Shown: one piece after another, positions 9,215 through 16,387 of the stretch
Layout: each line of letters opens with the position of its first letter
Numbering within the stretch: the first letter of the stretch is position 1
Assembly: GCA_018238375.1 (NCBI GenBank)
Contig: JABCTJ010000161.1
Coordinates: 1 to 32,054, forward strand
Direction of reading: 5' to 3'
DNA: 32,054 nucleotides
From: Candidatus Thorarchaeota archaeon
GTDB taxonomy: Archaea > Asgardarchaeota > Thorarchaeia > Thorarchaeales > Thorarchaeaceae
The notes under the pieces: generated by a model
Told to the model about the DNA's origin: nothing
Databases searched by the model: none
Seen by the model: only the letters and a program-made list of their open reading frames with translations
Made by a program: the position numbers and the translations under genes

Positions 9215-9568
9215 CTAAGACTTCTGTGTGTAACCTGGTGAATGCTCGTGAAGACTATGCCGAATCCATTCAATAGGCGAACGAATCATCATTCGAGGTC
9301 CGGAGAATCGCATCACGTTTCTAATTATATCTCTCATGCTTGGTTTGTAACAATGAACAGGACAATTCCTACATGTTGGCTTTTCATCACCAAACCGACA
9401 GTTGTCCAGTCTTCCGTGAGCATACGCCAATAGATCAGTGCATTCCTCGCATAGACCTGCCCCTGAGGTCTTGTGTTTCCGTTTACAATAGTACGAAATC
9501 ATTTTCTCGATAGTGACCTTTTCTCTTAGGATGTGGGACCCAATGCTTTCAGGTGCAGGATCAGTCAT
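9215..9568 (-). CDS. ygbA: YgbA-family (nitrous oxide-stimulated promoter family) Cys-rich protein
   Basis: A 117-residue protein matching the YgbA_NO family as I remember it: REKVTIEKMISYYC, LCEECTDLLAYA, RLDNCRFGDEKPTCRNCPVHCYKP and MRFSGPRM appear in order. Seven cysteines (28, 40, 43, 57, 66, 69, 73) could bind a metal or Fe-S cluster. In enterobacteria ygbA is controlled by NsrR and helps growth under nitrosative stress; its biochemistry is uncertain. Here it is the last gene of a minus-strand iron cluster, one base after the DtxR-like gene. ATG 9568 has GGTGA just upstream, spanning the preceding stop; a GTG at 9577 is the other option. The context suggests protecting or sensing iron or Fe-S during stress (inference). 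Confidence 0.82.
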   Translation of the reverse strand: MTDPAPESIGSHILREKVTIEKMISYYCKRKHKTSGAGLCEECTDLLAYAHGRLDNCRFGDEKPTCRNCPVHCYKPSMRDIIRNVMRFSGPRMMIRSPIEWIRHSLHEHSPGYTQKS

Positions 9569-9569
9569 T

Positions 9570-9950
9570 CTATTCACCTTGGATCTGATAGGACTGGACG
9601 AACTCTCTCAATCTCCGGATGGTGCGGGCGCTAACGACATGATTCATCTCATGCGCATCATTGTCAGCAGTTTCCTCGTCAAGGCCTGCAAGCATGAAGA
9701 ACTCCTTGATGATTCCATGCCTGGCTTGGAGGTTCTCCACTACATCTCGTCCTTTCTTGTTGGTGCTGACTTTTTCGTAACGCTTGTAGCTGATCAAACC
9801 ACAACTATCCAGTTTCTGCAGGGCAGCAGTTACGCTCGGCGCCTTGACTCTCATCTTCTCTGCAATCTTTGAAACACGCACGGGTCCCCTCTCGCATTCC
9901 AACTCGTAGATAACCCTAAGGTACTTCTCAAGTGCCTTCGTCAGAAACAT
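9570..9950 (-). CDS. DtxR/MntR-family metal-dependent regulator with altered ligands
   Basis: A 126-residue DtxR-type repressor: winged-helix DNA-binding domain (about 1-65; KIAEKMRVKAPSVTAALQKL is the recognition region) and a dimerisation/metal domain (70-126). The usual C-x-x-E-H ligand motif reads H-E-M-N-H (H100, N103, H104), so the Cys is His and the Glu is Asn; H78 and E83 are present. This suggests a changed metal preference. It lacks the SH3-like third domain, like MntR. ATG 9950 has no well-spaced ribosome-binding site (GGGG is almost adjacent). It sits between the FeoC-like and YgbA-like genes and is a candidate reader of the operators at 9069 and 10723. Confidence 0.88.
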   Translation of the reverse strand: MFLTKALEKYLRVIYELECERGPVRVSKIAEKMRVKAPSVTAALQKLDSCGLISYKRYEKVSTNKKGRDVVENLQARHGIIKEFFMLAGLDEETADNDAHEMNHVVSARTIRRLREFVQSYQIQGE

Positions 9951-10007
9951 GTCCCCACGCCATCTTGTCTAGGTCTCTCTGGACCAATTGGAAGCGCTTT
10001 TTCCCCT

Positions 10008-10274
10008 CTATGCCTTAGCGTATCTCATTCCCTTCGGAGTGATGCTGTACGTCTGTAGAGTTGAGTTTCCGGACCCACATTTGGATGCGAGATGACAACC
10101 AACACAAGCAGAATGGCTCAATTCAGCATGGCTGCTTTTGGACAAGTATCCATGATCAACCAACATGCATATGATATCCTCAACAACCTCTACATGAACA
10201 CCCACCTTTCTGGCGATGTGGGGTTTGTTGATGAGTCCATCTGCAATCATCTCTCGAAGAATCTCTCTAAACAC
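10008..10274 (-). CDS. FeoC-like winged-helix protein with C-terminal cysteines
   Basis: An 88-residue protein. Residues 1-50 look like a small winged helix (MIADGLINKPHIARKVGVHVEVVEDIICMLVDHGYL), followed by a Cys cluster (SACVGCHLASKCG) and a short C-terminal tail. FeoC proteins combine a winged helix with a Cys motif that can bind an Fe-S cluster and help control FeoB; the match is by architecture. The GTG start at 10274 has an excellent GGGTGA five bases upstream and follows the FeoA-like stop by ten bases, so the two are co-translated. A paralogue lies at 1-132, next to the first feoB. A stand-alone transcription regulator is the alternative. Confidence 0.7.
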   Translation of the reverse strand: MFREILREMIADGLINKPHIARKVGVHVEVVEDIICMLVDHGYLSKSSHAELSHSACVGCHLASKCGSGNSTLQTYSITPKGMRYAKA

Positions 10275-10284
10275 ACAATCACCC

Positions 10285-10647
10285 TCACGCAGGTGTTTCT
10301 TCCGCAGCGACTTCCTCCACCAATATCTTGTGAGTCAGTCCGCGACCAAGCGCAAGTTTCGAGTCCCGGACTTGAATAAGTATTGGACCTCCATCTTGTT
10401 CACGTATGACTCTTACAACAGTACCAGGTGTCAGTCCAAGGGCACAAAGTCGTCGAACTACTTGCCTTTCCCGGTGTCCATCATCATCTCTAATCCCACA
10501 GAAGAAATTAGTTATTGGCTTGCTTCCAATGGGTCTGTTCTGGCCTTCATCAGCTACTCCAAGTATCGTGCAGTCTGTACCTGCAGCAACTGTACTTAGC
10601 CTTACGGCCCTATGGCCGGGAATTTCAACTGTCAGAATGGTTTCCAT
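10285..10647 (-). CDS. feoA: FeoA-domain protein with an internal insertion
   Basis: A 120-residue protein with an SH3-like FeoA fold: AVRLSTVAAGTDCTILGVAD near the start, and RRLCALGLTPGTVVRVIRE and LALGRGLTHKILVEEV in the second half. About 25 residues (roughly 34-60) are inserted between the strand pairs compared with the 79-residue FeoA at 10942-11181. FeoA acts with FeoB in Fe2+ uptake. ATG 10647 is preceded by GGAAGTG. It is the first gene of the minus-strand cluster FeoA-like, FeoC-like, DtxR-like, YgbA-like, and is driven by the TATA box at 10738-10747 with the operator just downstream of it. Confidence 0.85.
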   Translation of the reverse strand: METILTVEIPGHRAVRLSTVAAGTDCTILGVADEGQNRPIGSKPITNFFCGIRDDDGHRERQVVRRLCALGLTPGTVVRVIREQDGGPILIQVRDSKLALGRGLTHKILVEEVAAEETPA

Positions 10648-10722
10648 TGATGCACTTCCTTGTAGGCGTTGGTTGGACTAGCGCTCGTCCATTTTGGATA
10701 TAGAGGGTTTTCTTCCGTCGGA

Positions 10723-10738
10723 GTTAGAATGGTCTAAC
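10723..10738. promoter_or_regulatory. Candidate DtxR-family operator (site B)
   Basis: GTTAG-AATGGT-CTAAC is a perfect 5-base inverted repeat with a 6-base spacer. It abuts the TATA box CTTATATAAG and lies between it and the expected start of the minus-strand FeoA-like transcript, a typical repressor position. Its core and 3' flank (CTAACTTA) are shared with site A at 9069-9084. Confidence 0.6.
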
Positions 10739-10747
10739 TTATATAAG
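10738..10747 (-). promoter_or_regulatory. TATA box of the minus-strand FeoA-like cluster
   Basis: CTTATATAAG is a palindromic archaeal TATA element 91 bases before the FeoA-like ATG. Transcription would start near 10715, just past operator site B. Confidence 0.6.
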
Positions 10748-10835
10748 CATACCTAAAGAATATATTGTTGGTCGTTCAGCACGCTCCCTTAAACATCAGC
10801 GTGACCTCTAGCGAAAAGGTCCTTGCGCAGGGCCA

Positions 10836-10853
10836 ACAGGAACCATTTCCTGT
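10836..10853. repeat. Inverted repeat between the divergent feo promoters
   Basis: ACAGGAA-CCAT-TTCCTGT is a perfect 7-base inverted repeat with a 4-base loop, in the 294-base gap between the divergent FeoA genes. It could be a second regulator site or a hairpin that separates the two transcripts. Confidence 0.4.
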
Positions 10854-10877
10854 GCACAGTCGCCTTATTTGGAAGCT

Positions 10878-10904
10878 TTTATATAGGAGTTAGATAGCAC
10901 GAAT
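10878..10904 (+). promoter_or_regulatory. TATA box and degenerate iron-box half-site of the plus-strand feoAB operon
   Basis: TTTATATA at 10878-10885 is followed by GTTAG-ATAGCA-CGAAT (10889-10904). The left arm is identical to site B and the right arm matches three of five bases. The position just after TATA mirrors site B, so this is a plausible weaker operator for feoA-feoB. Confidence 0.45.
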
Positions 10905-10941
10905 TTCCATAGAAGTACTTAACTTCTGGAGAGAAATTCTT

Positions 10942-11181
10942 TTGGAGACTAAATTGAGTGATTTGAGGCCCGGTAATACTGCAACCGTGACCAAGGTAAC
11001 AGGATCCGGTGCTGTCAAGAGGCGTATCGCAGACATGGGAATCACTCCTGGTGCCCGTATCGAAATGATTCGGAATGCACCGCTGGGTGACCCCATCGAG
11101 TTCAAGGTGAGGGGATATCTCTTGACCCTTAGAAGGAGCGAAGCCGAAGATGTGATGGTGTCTACGGAGGTGCAAATGTGA
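10942..11181 (+). CDS. feoA: FeoA, ferrous iron transport accessory protein
   Basis: A 79-residue FeoA: LSDLRPGNTATVTKVTGSG, then KRRIADMGITPGARIEMIRNAPLGDPIEFKVRGYLLTLRRSEAEDV, the complete SH3-like family pattern. It is a small cytosolic partner of FeoB. The start is TTG 10942 with GGAGAG eight bases upstream. Its stop overlaps the GTG start of the FeoB GTPase gene in GTGA, so the three genes feoA, feoB G-domain and feoB membrane domain are translationally coupled in series. Confidence 0.92.
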   Translation: METKLSDLRPGNTATVTKVTGSGAVKRRIADMGITPGARIEMIRNAPLGDPIEFKVRGYLLTLRRSEAEDVMVSTEVQM

Positions 11182-11876
11182 CAGTGAGAGTAGCTCTCAT
11201 CGGGAACCCAAACGTGGGCAAGAGCGTGATTTTCAACAACCTAGTCCCTGGTGCGCGTCAGCACGTTGGGAATTGGCCTGGCAAGACTGTTGAGAAGAAG
11301 ACAGGCAAGTACAGATACAAGGGCGAGGAATACGAGCTAGTCGACTTGCCCGGCTGCTACAGTCTGACGGCGCGCGCCATAGACGAATTGGTGTCGCGAA
11401 CCTACATTCTTGAGGAGAAGCCCGATGTTGTTGTCAATATAGTAGATGCATCAAATGTGGAGCGAAATCTCTACTTGACTCTACTTCTAATGGAGCTCGA
11501 AGCCAACATTGTGGTAGCCCTAAACCAAATGGATGTAGCCAAGTCCAAGGGGTACACAATCCGCACAGAAAAACTTGCGTCACGATTGGGGGTTCCAGTC
11601 GTTGAAACCATTGCTACGAAAAAAGCGGGGATGGAGAAGCTGAAGGAGGCTATCAAGAACGCGGCCAAGTCACCGAAACCTGCCTCCCTGACTTACCCGT
11701 CTGACATAGAGGATCTAATTGAGAAACTGGCCACTATCCTCAGTGCGGATGCATCCCTAGTGACTCATCACCCAGCAAGGTGGCTGGCGATCAAGCTGAT
11801 TGAGAGGGACAAAGAGGTCCTTGAGATGATTCAGGGGACTACATTAGGTTCTAAGATTGAGGAGGTATTTGCATGA
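11178..11876 (+). CDS. feoB: Split FeoB, GTPase-domain subunit
   Basis: A 232-residue stand-alone FeoB G-protein: G1 GNPNVGKS (9-16), NWPGKTVEKKTG (32-43), G3 DLPG (56-59), VDASNVERNLYL (89-100) and G4 NQMD (116-119), then a helical GDI-like region. No membrane segment is present. The gene ends TGA inside the start of the next gene (ATGA), which codes the membrane half. The break lies in the linker, so the two chains together equal a normal FeoB (674 residues). It may be a natural split, or a -1 slip at the overlap could make a fused form. It starts with GTG 11178. Confidence 0.92.
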   Translation: MTVRVALIGNPNVGKSVIFNNLVPGARQHVGNWPGKTVEKKTGKYRYKGEEYELVDLPGCYSLTARAIDELVSRTYILEEKPDVVVNIVDASNVERNLYLTLLLMELEANIVVALNQMDVAKSKGYTIRTEKLASRLGVPVVETIATKKAGMEKLKEAIKNAAKSPKPASLTYPSDIEDLIEKLATILSADASLVTHHPARWLAIKLIERDKEVLEMIQGTTLGSKIEEVFA

Positions 11877-13201
11877 AACGTGTCAAGGCTGTACTTGGGG
11901 ATGACCCCGAGATAACATTCGCAGAAAAACGATACAATATGATTGGCGAAATCTTGGAAGAGTGCCTTACCAAGACCGAAACTGGGATGACGTTTTCAGA
12001 TAAGTTGGACAAGGTGCTGCTGAACAAGTACCTTGGGATTCCAATATTCCTAATTCTTGTTTGGGCTTTATTCCAGTTCTCAATTGAGGCTTCAGGTGTG
12101 TTTATGGTAATCATCGAAACGGCTCTAGTGACTGTTGGCGAGTTCTTTGGAACTCTCCTGGTGGGCAATGAAATAGCCGCATCCTTGGTGCAGGACGGAA
12201 TCTTTGGTGGTTTTGCATTCATCCTACCATTCCTTGCCCCGATTTTCCTCATGTTCCTAGGCATAGCTTGGCTTGAGGATAGTGGCTATTTCGCTCGGAC
12301 AGCCTTTGTCATGGACAAGCTCTTGCGGAAGCTAGGAGTACACGGAAAGACATTCATACCCATGATGCTTGGATTTGGCTGCAACATTCCCGCCATAATG
12401 GCCTGCCGCAGCATCGAAGGTGAAAAGGATCGGATGATATCCATTCTGAGTAATCCATACATCTCATGCGGTGCAAGGCTGCCTGTATACGTTCTATTTG
12501 CAGCAGCATTCTTTCCTGGCTTTGAGGGATCCGTCATATTCTCGATGTACATACTCGGACTCGCTGTCGCTATCTTCACAGCTTGGTTGCTTCGAAAGAC
12601 TTTCTTCAAGGGAGAACCTGAGCCTTTCATAATGGAGCTCCCGATATACAGAGTCCCAACACTCCGAGAGTCCGTATTGCACATGTGGGAACGTGGTGTG
12701 GTCTTTCTGAAGAAGGCTGGTACTTGGCTGTTTCTTGGTGCGATTATTCTCTGGTTCATGTCGGCGTTCGGCCCTGCTGGCTACTTAGGGATTGATCCAG
12801 ATGTATCTGTGTCGTATACTGGAATCCTAGGCGGTCTGATTCAGCCGATCTTTGCTCCTCTTGGATTCGATTGGCGCCTTGGAGCGGCTCTAATATTCGC
12901 TTTCCTAGCAAAGGAGATTGCAGTGGAGAGTCTCGGCATAATCTTCGCAGTCGAAGGAGACATCGCAATCGGGAGTGCCCTAGCTGGTGTCTTCAGTCCA
13001 GCAACTGCTGCAGCATTCATGATATTCATTTTGCTATACATACCATGCGTGGCTGCAGTGGGAACCATCAAATCCGAAACGAACTCTTGGAAGTGGACTC
13101 TATTCTCAGTAGTCTACTCAATCATCATAGCCTATGTCATTGCGGCTATTGCATTTGCATTGCTATCGGCGATTGGTCTGGGCGTCATTGGAGGTGCATG
13201 A
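11873..13201 (+). CDS. feoB: Split FeoB, membrane permease subunit
   Basis: The 442-residue membrane half of a split FeoB. The cytosolic start (VKAVLGDDPEITFAEKRYNMI) is what normally follows the GTPase in one-piece FeoB. The membrane core has LGIPIFL, DSGYFARTAFVMDKLLRKLGVHGKTF, GFGCNIPA with C170 and SCGARLPVY with C199, all canonical, unlike the first FeoB of this window. Translation is coupled to the GTPase gene by the ATGA overlap at 11873-11876. It moves Fe2+ across the cytoplasmic membrane together with its GTPase partner. Confidence 0.93.
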   Translation: MKRVKAVLGDDPEITFAEKRYNMIGEILEECLTKTETGMTFSDKLDKVLLNKYLGIPIFLILVWALFQFSIEASGVFMVIIETALVTVGEFFGTLLVGNEIAASLVQDGIFGGFAFILPFLAPIFLMFLGIAWLEDSGYFARTAFVMDKLLRKLGVHGKTFIPMMLGFGCNIPAIMACRSIEGEKDRMISILSNPYISCGARLPVYVLFAAAFFPGFEGSVIFSMYILGLAVAIFTAWLLRKTFFKGEPEPFIMELPIYRVPTLRESVLHMWERGVVFLKKAGTWLFLGAIILWFMSAFGPAGYLGIDPDVSVSYTGILGGLIQPIFAPLGFDWRLGAALIFAFLAKEIAVESLGIIFAVEGDIAIGSALAGVFSPATAAAFMIFILLYIPCVAAVGTIKSETNSWKWTLFSVVYSIIIAYVIAAIAFALLSAIGLGVIGGA

Positions 13202-13204
13202 TAA

Positions 13205-13645
13205 ATGACAGTAGCAAACAAGAATAGTACGGGTCTAGGACTCTATTCTCTCGCTGTAGGTTTAATCTACATGCTTGTTGGTGGAGCCCAGTTTGTCAAT
13301 GGATTCATTGGCTACGAAACTTGGATTGTACCTGGTGACTGGTTTCAAGGGCTTGTCTTGGTCATCATCGGACTGGTCTTTTCATGGGGTTATGTTCTCA
13401 TGAGAAAGGGTGATCAAGAGTGGGATTCATATCTTGCAATTGGTTCGCTGCTTGCAGGGATCATATTCGCCCTCTATCTGTTCATGATGTTGGCGAATGG
13501 ACTCGGTTGGATGCTGGGTTTCGAGGATTGGTTGGAATGGACATTTATTGAGCAGTTCCAGCCGGGTTTGTGGCTGTTCACAGTCGCGATACCTGGAGCG
13601 TACCTCACAATGAAGGAGCACGTATGGAATAAATCAGTTCATTGA
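13205..13645 (+). CDS. Four-helix membrane protein of the feo operon, unknown function
   Basis: A 146-residue protein with four hydrophobic segments (about 12-35, 45-66, 78-98, 120-138) rich in Trp and Gly. I do not recognise a family. It begins three bases after the feoB permease stop and uses a strong GGAGGTG located inside the end of feoB, so it is part of the same transcript. A role next to the FeoB pore, or as an accessory subunit of a split FeoB, is inference from position. A hairpin terminator follows at 13709-13758. Confidence 0.75.
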   Translation: MTVANKNSTGLGLYSLAVGLIYMLVGGAQFVNGFIGYETWIVPGDWFQGLVLVIIGLVFSWGYVLMRKGDQEWDSYLAIGSLLAGIIFALYLFMMLANGLGWMLGFEDWLEWTFIEQFQPGLWLFTVAIPGAYLTMKEHVWNKSVH

Positions 13646-13708
13646 GTTCTCAGACATTATCCGATTCCGCCAAGGAAACGGGTGACTTCAATCAGCGGTA
13701 GTGGATCA

Positions 13709-13758
13709 GGTCCCTGAACGGAATCTCCAATGGTATTCAGGGGCCAGTTTCTTTTTTT
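13709..13758 (+). terminator. Hairpin plus T-tract terminator after the feo operon
   Basis: GGTCCCTGAA (13709-13718) pairs with TTCAGGGGCC (13736-13745) to give a 10-base stem with one G-T pair. T7 follows at 13752-13758. The T-tract is the usual archaeal signal; the strong stem resembles a bacterial terminator. It lies 64 bases after the membrane-protein gene. Confidence 0.6.
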
Positions 13759-13886
13759 GTGATTCATACAAGGTGCTTTTCGCATACGGTTATGACCTCA
13801 CGGGTGTATTGGAAGTTTTATTACACTCCGGGAACCTGTTTTACATAGCGACTAGATAGAGCGTCTGTTCAAAAGAAAGTGATACT

Positions 13887-14354
13887 GTGCCAAGGGACTT
13901 GTCAACGACTCTGGAACATTATATTGAAACTATACACGACCTGCAGAAGGAGTGGGGGGCTGCTAGCGTTACTGACATTGCGGAGAAGAGAGGAGTGAAG
14001 TCCCCAAGTGTCACATATGTCCTCCAGAAACTCAAGGCTCTTGGTCTAGTTCGCTATAAGAAATATCGCAGCGTCACCCTGACACCTGCAGGTCTAAAGA
14101 TCGCGAAGAAGTTTGAGAAAACACGTTCAACTCTCACATGGTTCCTGACTCTAGTCGGCGTGAGTGAAGAGGTAGCGATTGTTGACGCTTGTGAACTAGA
14201 ACACCACATTCATCCAGAAACTATGGCCAGACTCACCGATTTTACTGAGTGGGTGAAGGGCGCACCTAAGGACCTCAAGTGGGTTGAGCATTTCGAGGAG
14301 TATCGTAGGACTGGTAAGCGTGTCAAGGAGTGCGACGGGGACACGTGGGACTAG
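13887..14354 (+). CDS. DtxR-family iron-dependent regulator
   Basis: A 155-residue DtxR-type regulator: winged helix (1-65, recognition helix around SPSVTYVLQKLK) plus metal/dimer domain. The ligand motif C102-E105-H106 (ACELEH) equals DtxR Cys102, Glu105 and His106 in spacing and number, suggesting Fe2+ sensing. The ancillary-site positions His79, Glu83 and His98 of DtxR are Thr, Thr and Ile here, so that site seems absent; the Met10 position is His11. No SH3 domain is present. The start is GTG 13887. It sits after the feo operon with its own promoter (TTGGAAGTTTTAT at about 13809, similar to TTGGAAGCTTTTAT before feoA). Confidence 0.88.
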   Translation: MPRDLSTTLEHYIETIHDLQKEWGAASVTDIAEKRGVKSPSVTYVLQKLKALGLVRYKKYRSVTLTPAGLKIAKKFEKTRSTLTWFLTLVGVSEEVAIVDACELEHHIHPETMARLTDFTEWVKGAPKDLKWVEHFEEYRRTGKRVKECDGDTWD

Positions 14355-14386
14355 GTAATCTTGACGCCTACAGAGAAACAGCTCTA

Positions 14387-15652
14387 CTAGGGGCCCAGCT
14401 TGGTGTGCACAACTTGACCATTTGCGATGACCGTATGAACAAGATTGACGCCGAACCTCCATGTCAGGAATTCGGGGTTGGGACACTCAAGAACCAAGAT
14501 ATCTGCCCTCTTACCGGGCTCCAAGCTACCAATTTCATGTCCCTTGTCCAAGGCATGTGCCCCGTTTATGGTCGTGGCAGAGATCGCTTCTCTGGCTGTC
14601 ATCTTCATCTTGTAGGTAGCTAGGGCAATTGTGAAGAATAGCGATTCATTCGCACAGTTTGGATTGAAGTCAGTGGCCAGAGCAATGGGGAGTCCCATCT
14701 CTATCATGTAGCGGGCACGAGCGTATGCAGTGTTTAGACTGAATGCAGTAGCGGGAAGTAAGGTGGCAATTGTACCGGCCTTCAACATGGCCTCAAGACC
14801 CTCATCTGAAGCCATCAAGAGATGATCTGCGGAGACCGCCCCGACCTCTGCAGCAAGTCCCGCACCACCCAGTTGTACAATCTCGTCCGCATGCAATTTG
14901 AGTTTCATTCCGGCTTCCTTGGCAGCCAGCAGAATCCTCCGCGATTGCTCGATATCAAAGACTCCTTTCTCACAGAAGACATCACAGAACTCTGCAATCC
15001 CTAGTTCTGCTACAGCTGGTATCATTTCATCGATTACAACATTCACGTAATCATCCGTCTTTCCCTCGTACTCTGGAGGGACTGCATGAGCCCCTAGGAA
15101 TGTTCTGATGATTCCCATGGGTAAACGATCACTGAGGTCTCCCGCAGCTTGAAGCATCTTCACTTCATCATCACGATTTAGCCCATAGCCGCTCTTGGCC
15201 TCCACTGTTGTGGTTCCACTAGCAAGCATACTCTCTCCGTAAGTGAAAGCGGAATGGCAGAGATCTTCTCTGCTAGCTTGGCGCGTTGCCCTGAGAGTGT
15301 TCAGGATGCCACCCCCAGCCTCAAGAATCTCCATGTAGGTCTTACCTGCGAGCTTCATGGCGAAGTCGTTCTCGCGAGAGCCACCAAATATCAGGTGTGT
15401 GTGACTGTCAACAAGCCCGGGCATGGCGAACATGCCTGGGAATTCAATTGCGGGCAGAACTGGTTCCTCGTCAATTTGGGAGATGATATCCTTGGTAGTG
15501 CCAACAGCCAGTATCATGCCATCCTTGATAGCAATGGCACCGTTCTCTATTATGGCTAGGTTTCCGAGCTCATCGCCCGTTTTGGGATGGTCGCTGTTTC
15601 CAGCTAATGTGGCCAGCTGACCAATGTGGGTTAGTAGCATATCCGGCTTCAT
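14387..15652 (-). CDS. hutI: Imidazolonepropionase (histidine degradation)
   Basis: A 421-residue amidohydrolase that opens imidazolone-5-propionate to N-formimino-L-glutamate, the third step of histidine breakdown. The metal motif DSHTH (His near 84 and 86), LGAHAVPPEY, LKLHADEI and LATDFNPNC follow HutI order and spacing, and the substrate-loop LIFGGSREND is present. Length is normal for the family. ATG 15652 is preferred; a GTG at 15664 is also in frame and neither has a strong ribosome site. No other hut gene is visible in the window, so the pathway would have to be completed elsewhere. Confidence 0.93.
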   Translation of the reverse strand: MKPDMLLTHIGQLATLAGNSDHPKTGDELGNLAIIENGAIAIKDGMILAVGTTKDIISQIDEEPVLPAIEFPGMFAMPGLVDSHTHLIFGGSRENDFAMKLAGKTYMEILEAGGGILNTLRATRQASREDLCHSAFTYGESMLASGTTTVEAKSGYGLNRDDEVKMLQAAGDLSDRLPMGIIRTFLGAHAVPPEYEGKTDDYVNVVIDEMIPAVAELGIAEFCDVFCEKGVFDIEQSRRILLAAKEAGMKLKLHADEIVQLGGAGLAAEVGAVSADHLLMASDEGLEAMLKAGTIATLLPATAFSLNTAYARARYMIEMGLPIALATDFNPNCANESLFFTIALATYKMKMTAREAISATTINGAHALDKGHEIGSLEPGKRADILVLECPNPEFLTWRFGVNLVHTVIANGQVVHTKLGP

Positions 15653-15719
15653 TGTGTGCCACACATCAGGCGAATGTATGCGGTGCAGATGTACCTTGTG
15701 TTAGTCACAAAGCTTGGTA

Positions 15720-15729
15720 GTGTATATAT
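15720..15729 (+). promoter_or_regulatory. Putative TATA box of the phosphoribosyltransferase gene
   Basis: GTGTATATATG lies about 55 bases before the ATG at 15779, in the gap shared with the divergent hutI gene. Confidence 0.45.
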
Positions 15730-15778
15730 GGGGGTTCTGTCACTCTCAAGCAAAGCGCATGCGAGGCATTAGTGGAAA

Positions 15779-16360
15779 ATGCAGTACCTCATTCTTTCTT
15801 GGGACGCAATATACAACCTCACGCTGCGGCTATCTGAGCGTGTTGTGAATGACGGATTCAAACCGGACACTATCGTCGGAATCGCTAGAGGCGGATGGAT
15901 ACCGGCCCGCATTCTGTCAGATGTACTATATGCTAATACTCTGCAGAATATTCGGATTGAGTACTATAGCGATGTAGGTGTAAAAGGAAAAGAGCCGATA
16001 ATTACTCAGCCGCTGTCCGGCTCTCTTGACGGAAAAACAATTCTCCTAGTTGACGAGGTTGCAGACACTGGTGATAGTCTGGCTCACGCGGTTGAGCATG
16101 TAAAGGGCCTTGGCGCAAGGGAAGTTCGAACCGCTGTTCTTCACTTGAAGCCCACCTCTTGTATAATCCCTGACTACTACATGGTGAAGACTGAGAGCTG
16201 GACAGTCTACCCCTGGGAACATCGCGAGTCTATCATCGCTCTCGTGAATATATTCAAATCCGAAGACCCATCACTTACCATCAAGCAAATTCGAGACCGG
16301 CTAGTGTTCGAAGCTGGTTTTGACCCCACTATTGCTGACTATTTCATCAAGCGTCTATGA
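15779..16360 (+). CDS. Phosphoribosyltransferase, purine/xanthine type
   Basis: A 193-residue type I phosphoribosyltransferase. The PRPP-binding loop VDEVADTGDS (91-100) and the early TIVGIARGGW loop (31-40) are standard. The hydrophobic strand before the PRPP loop (ILLVDEVADTG) and the ending WTVYPWEHRE resemble archaeal and gpt-type xanthine or hypoxanthine enzymes. It would salvage a purine base to its nucleotide using PRPP in the cytosol. The exact base is not certain. It is followed after 27 bases by the Cgi121 gene and may share its transcript. Confidence 0.85.
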   Translation: MQYLILSWDAIYNLTLRLSERVVNDGFKPDTIVGIARGGWIPARILSDVLYANTLQNIRIEYYSDVGVKGKEPIITQPLSGSLDGKTILLVDEVADTGDSLAHAVEHVKGLGAREVRTAVLHLKPTSCIIPDYYMVKTESWTVYPWEHRESIIALVNIFKSEDPSLTIKQIRDRLVFEAGFDPTIADYFIKRL

Positions 16361-16387
16361 GCAATAGAACCCCTTCGAGGTGCGACT

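Noticed and set aside
13803-13830. GTGTA-N13-TACAC inverted repeat before the DtxR gene as an operator
   Set aside because: It has only 5-base arms, it does not match the GTTAG/CTAAC sites and it overlaps the presumed TATA element; chance is likely.
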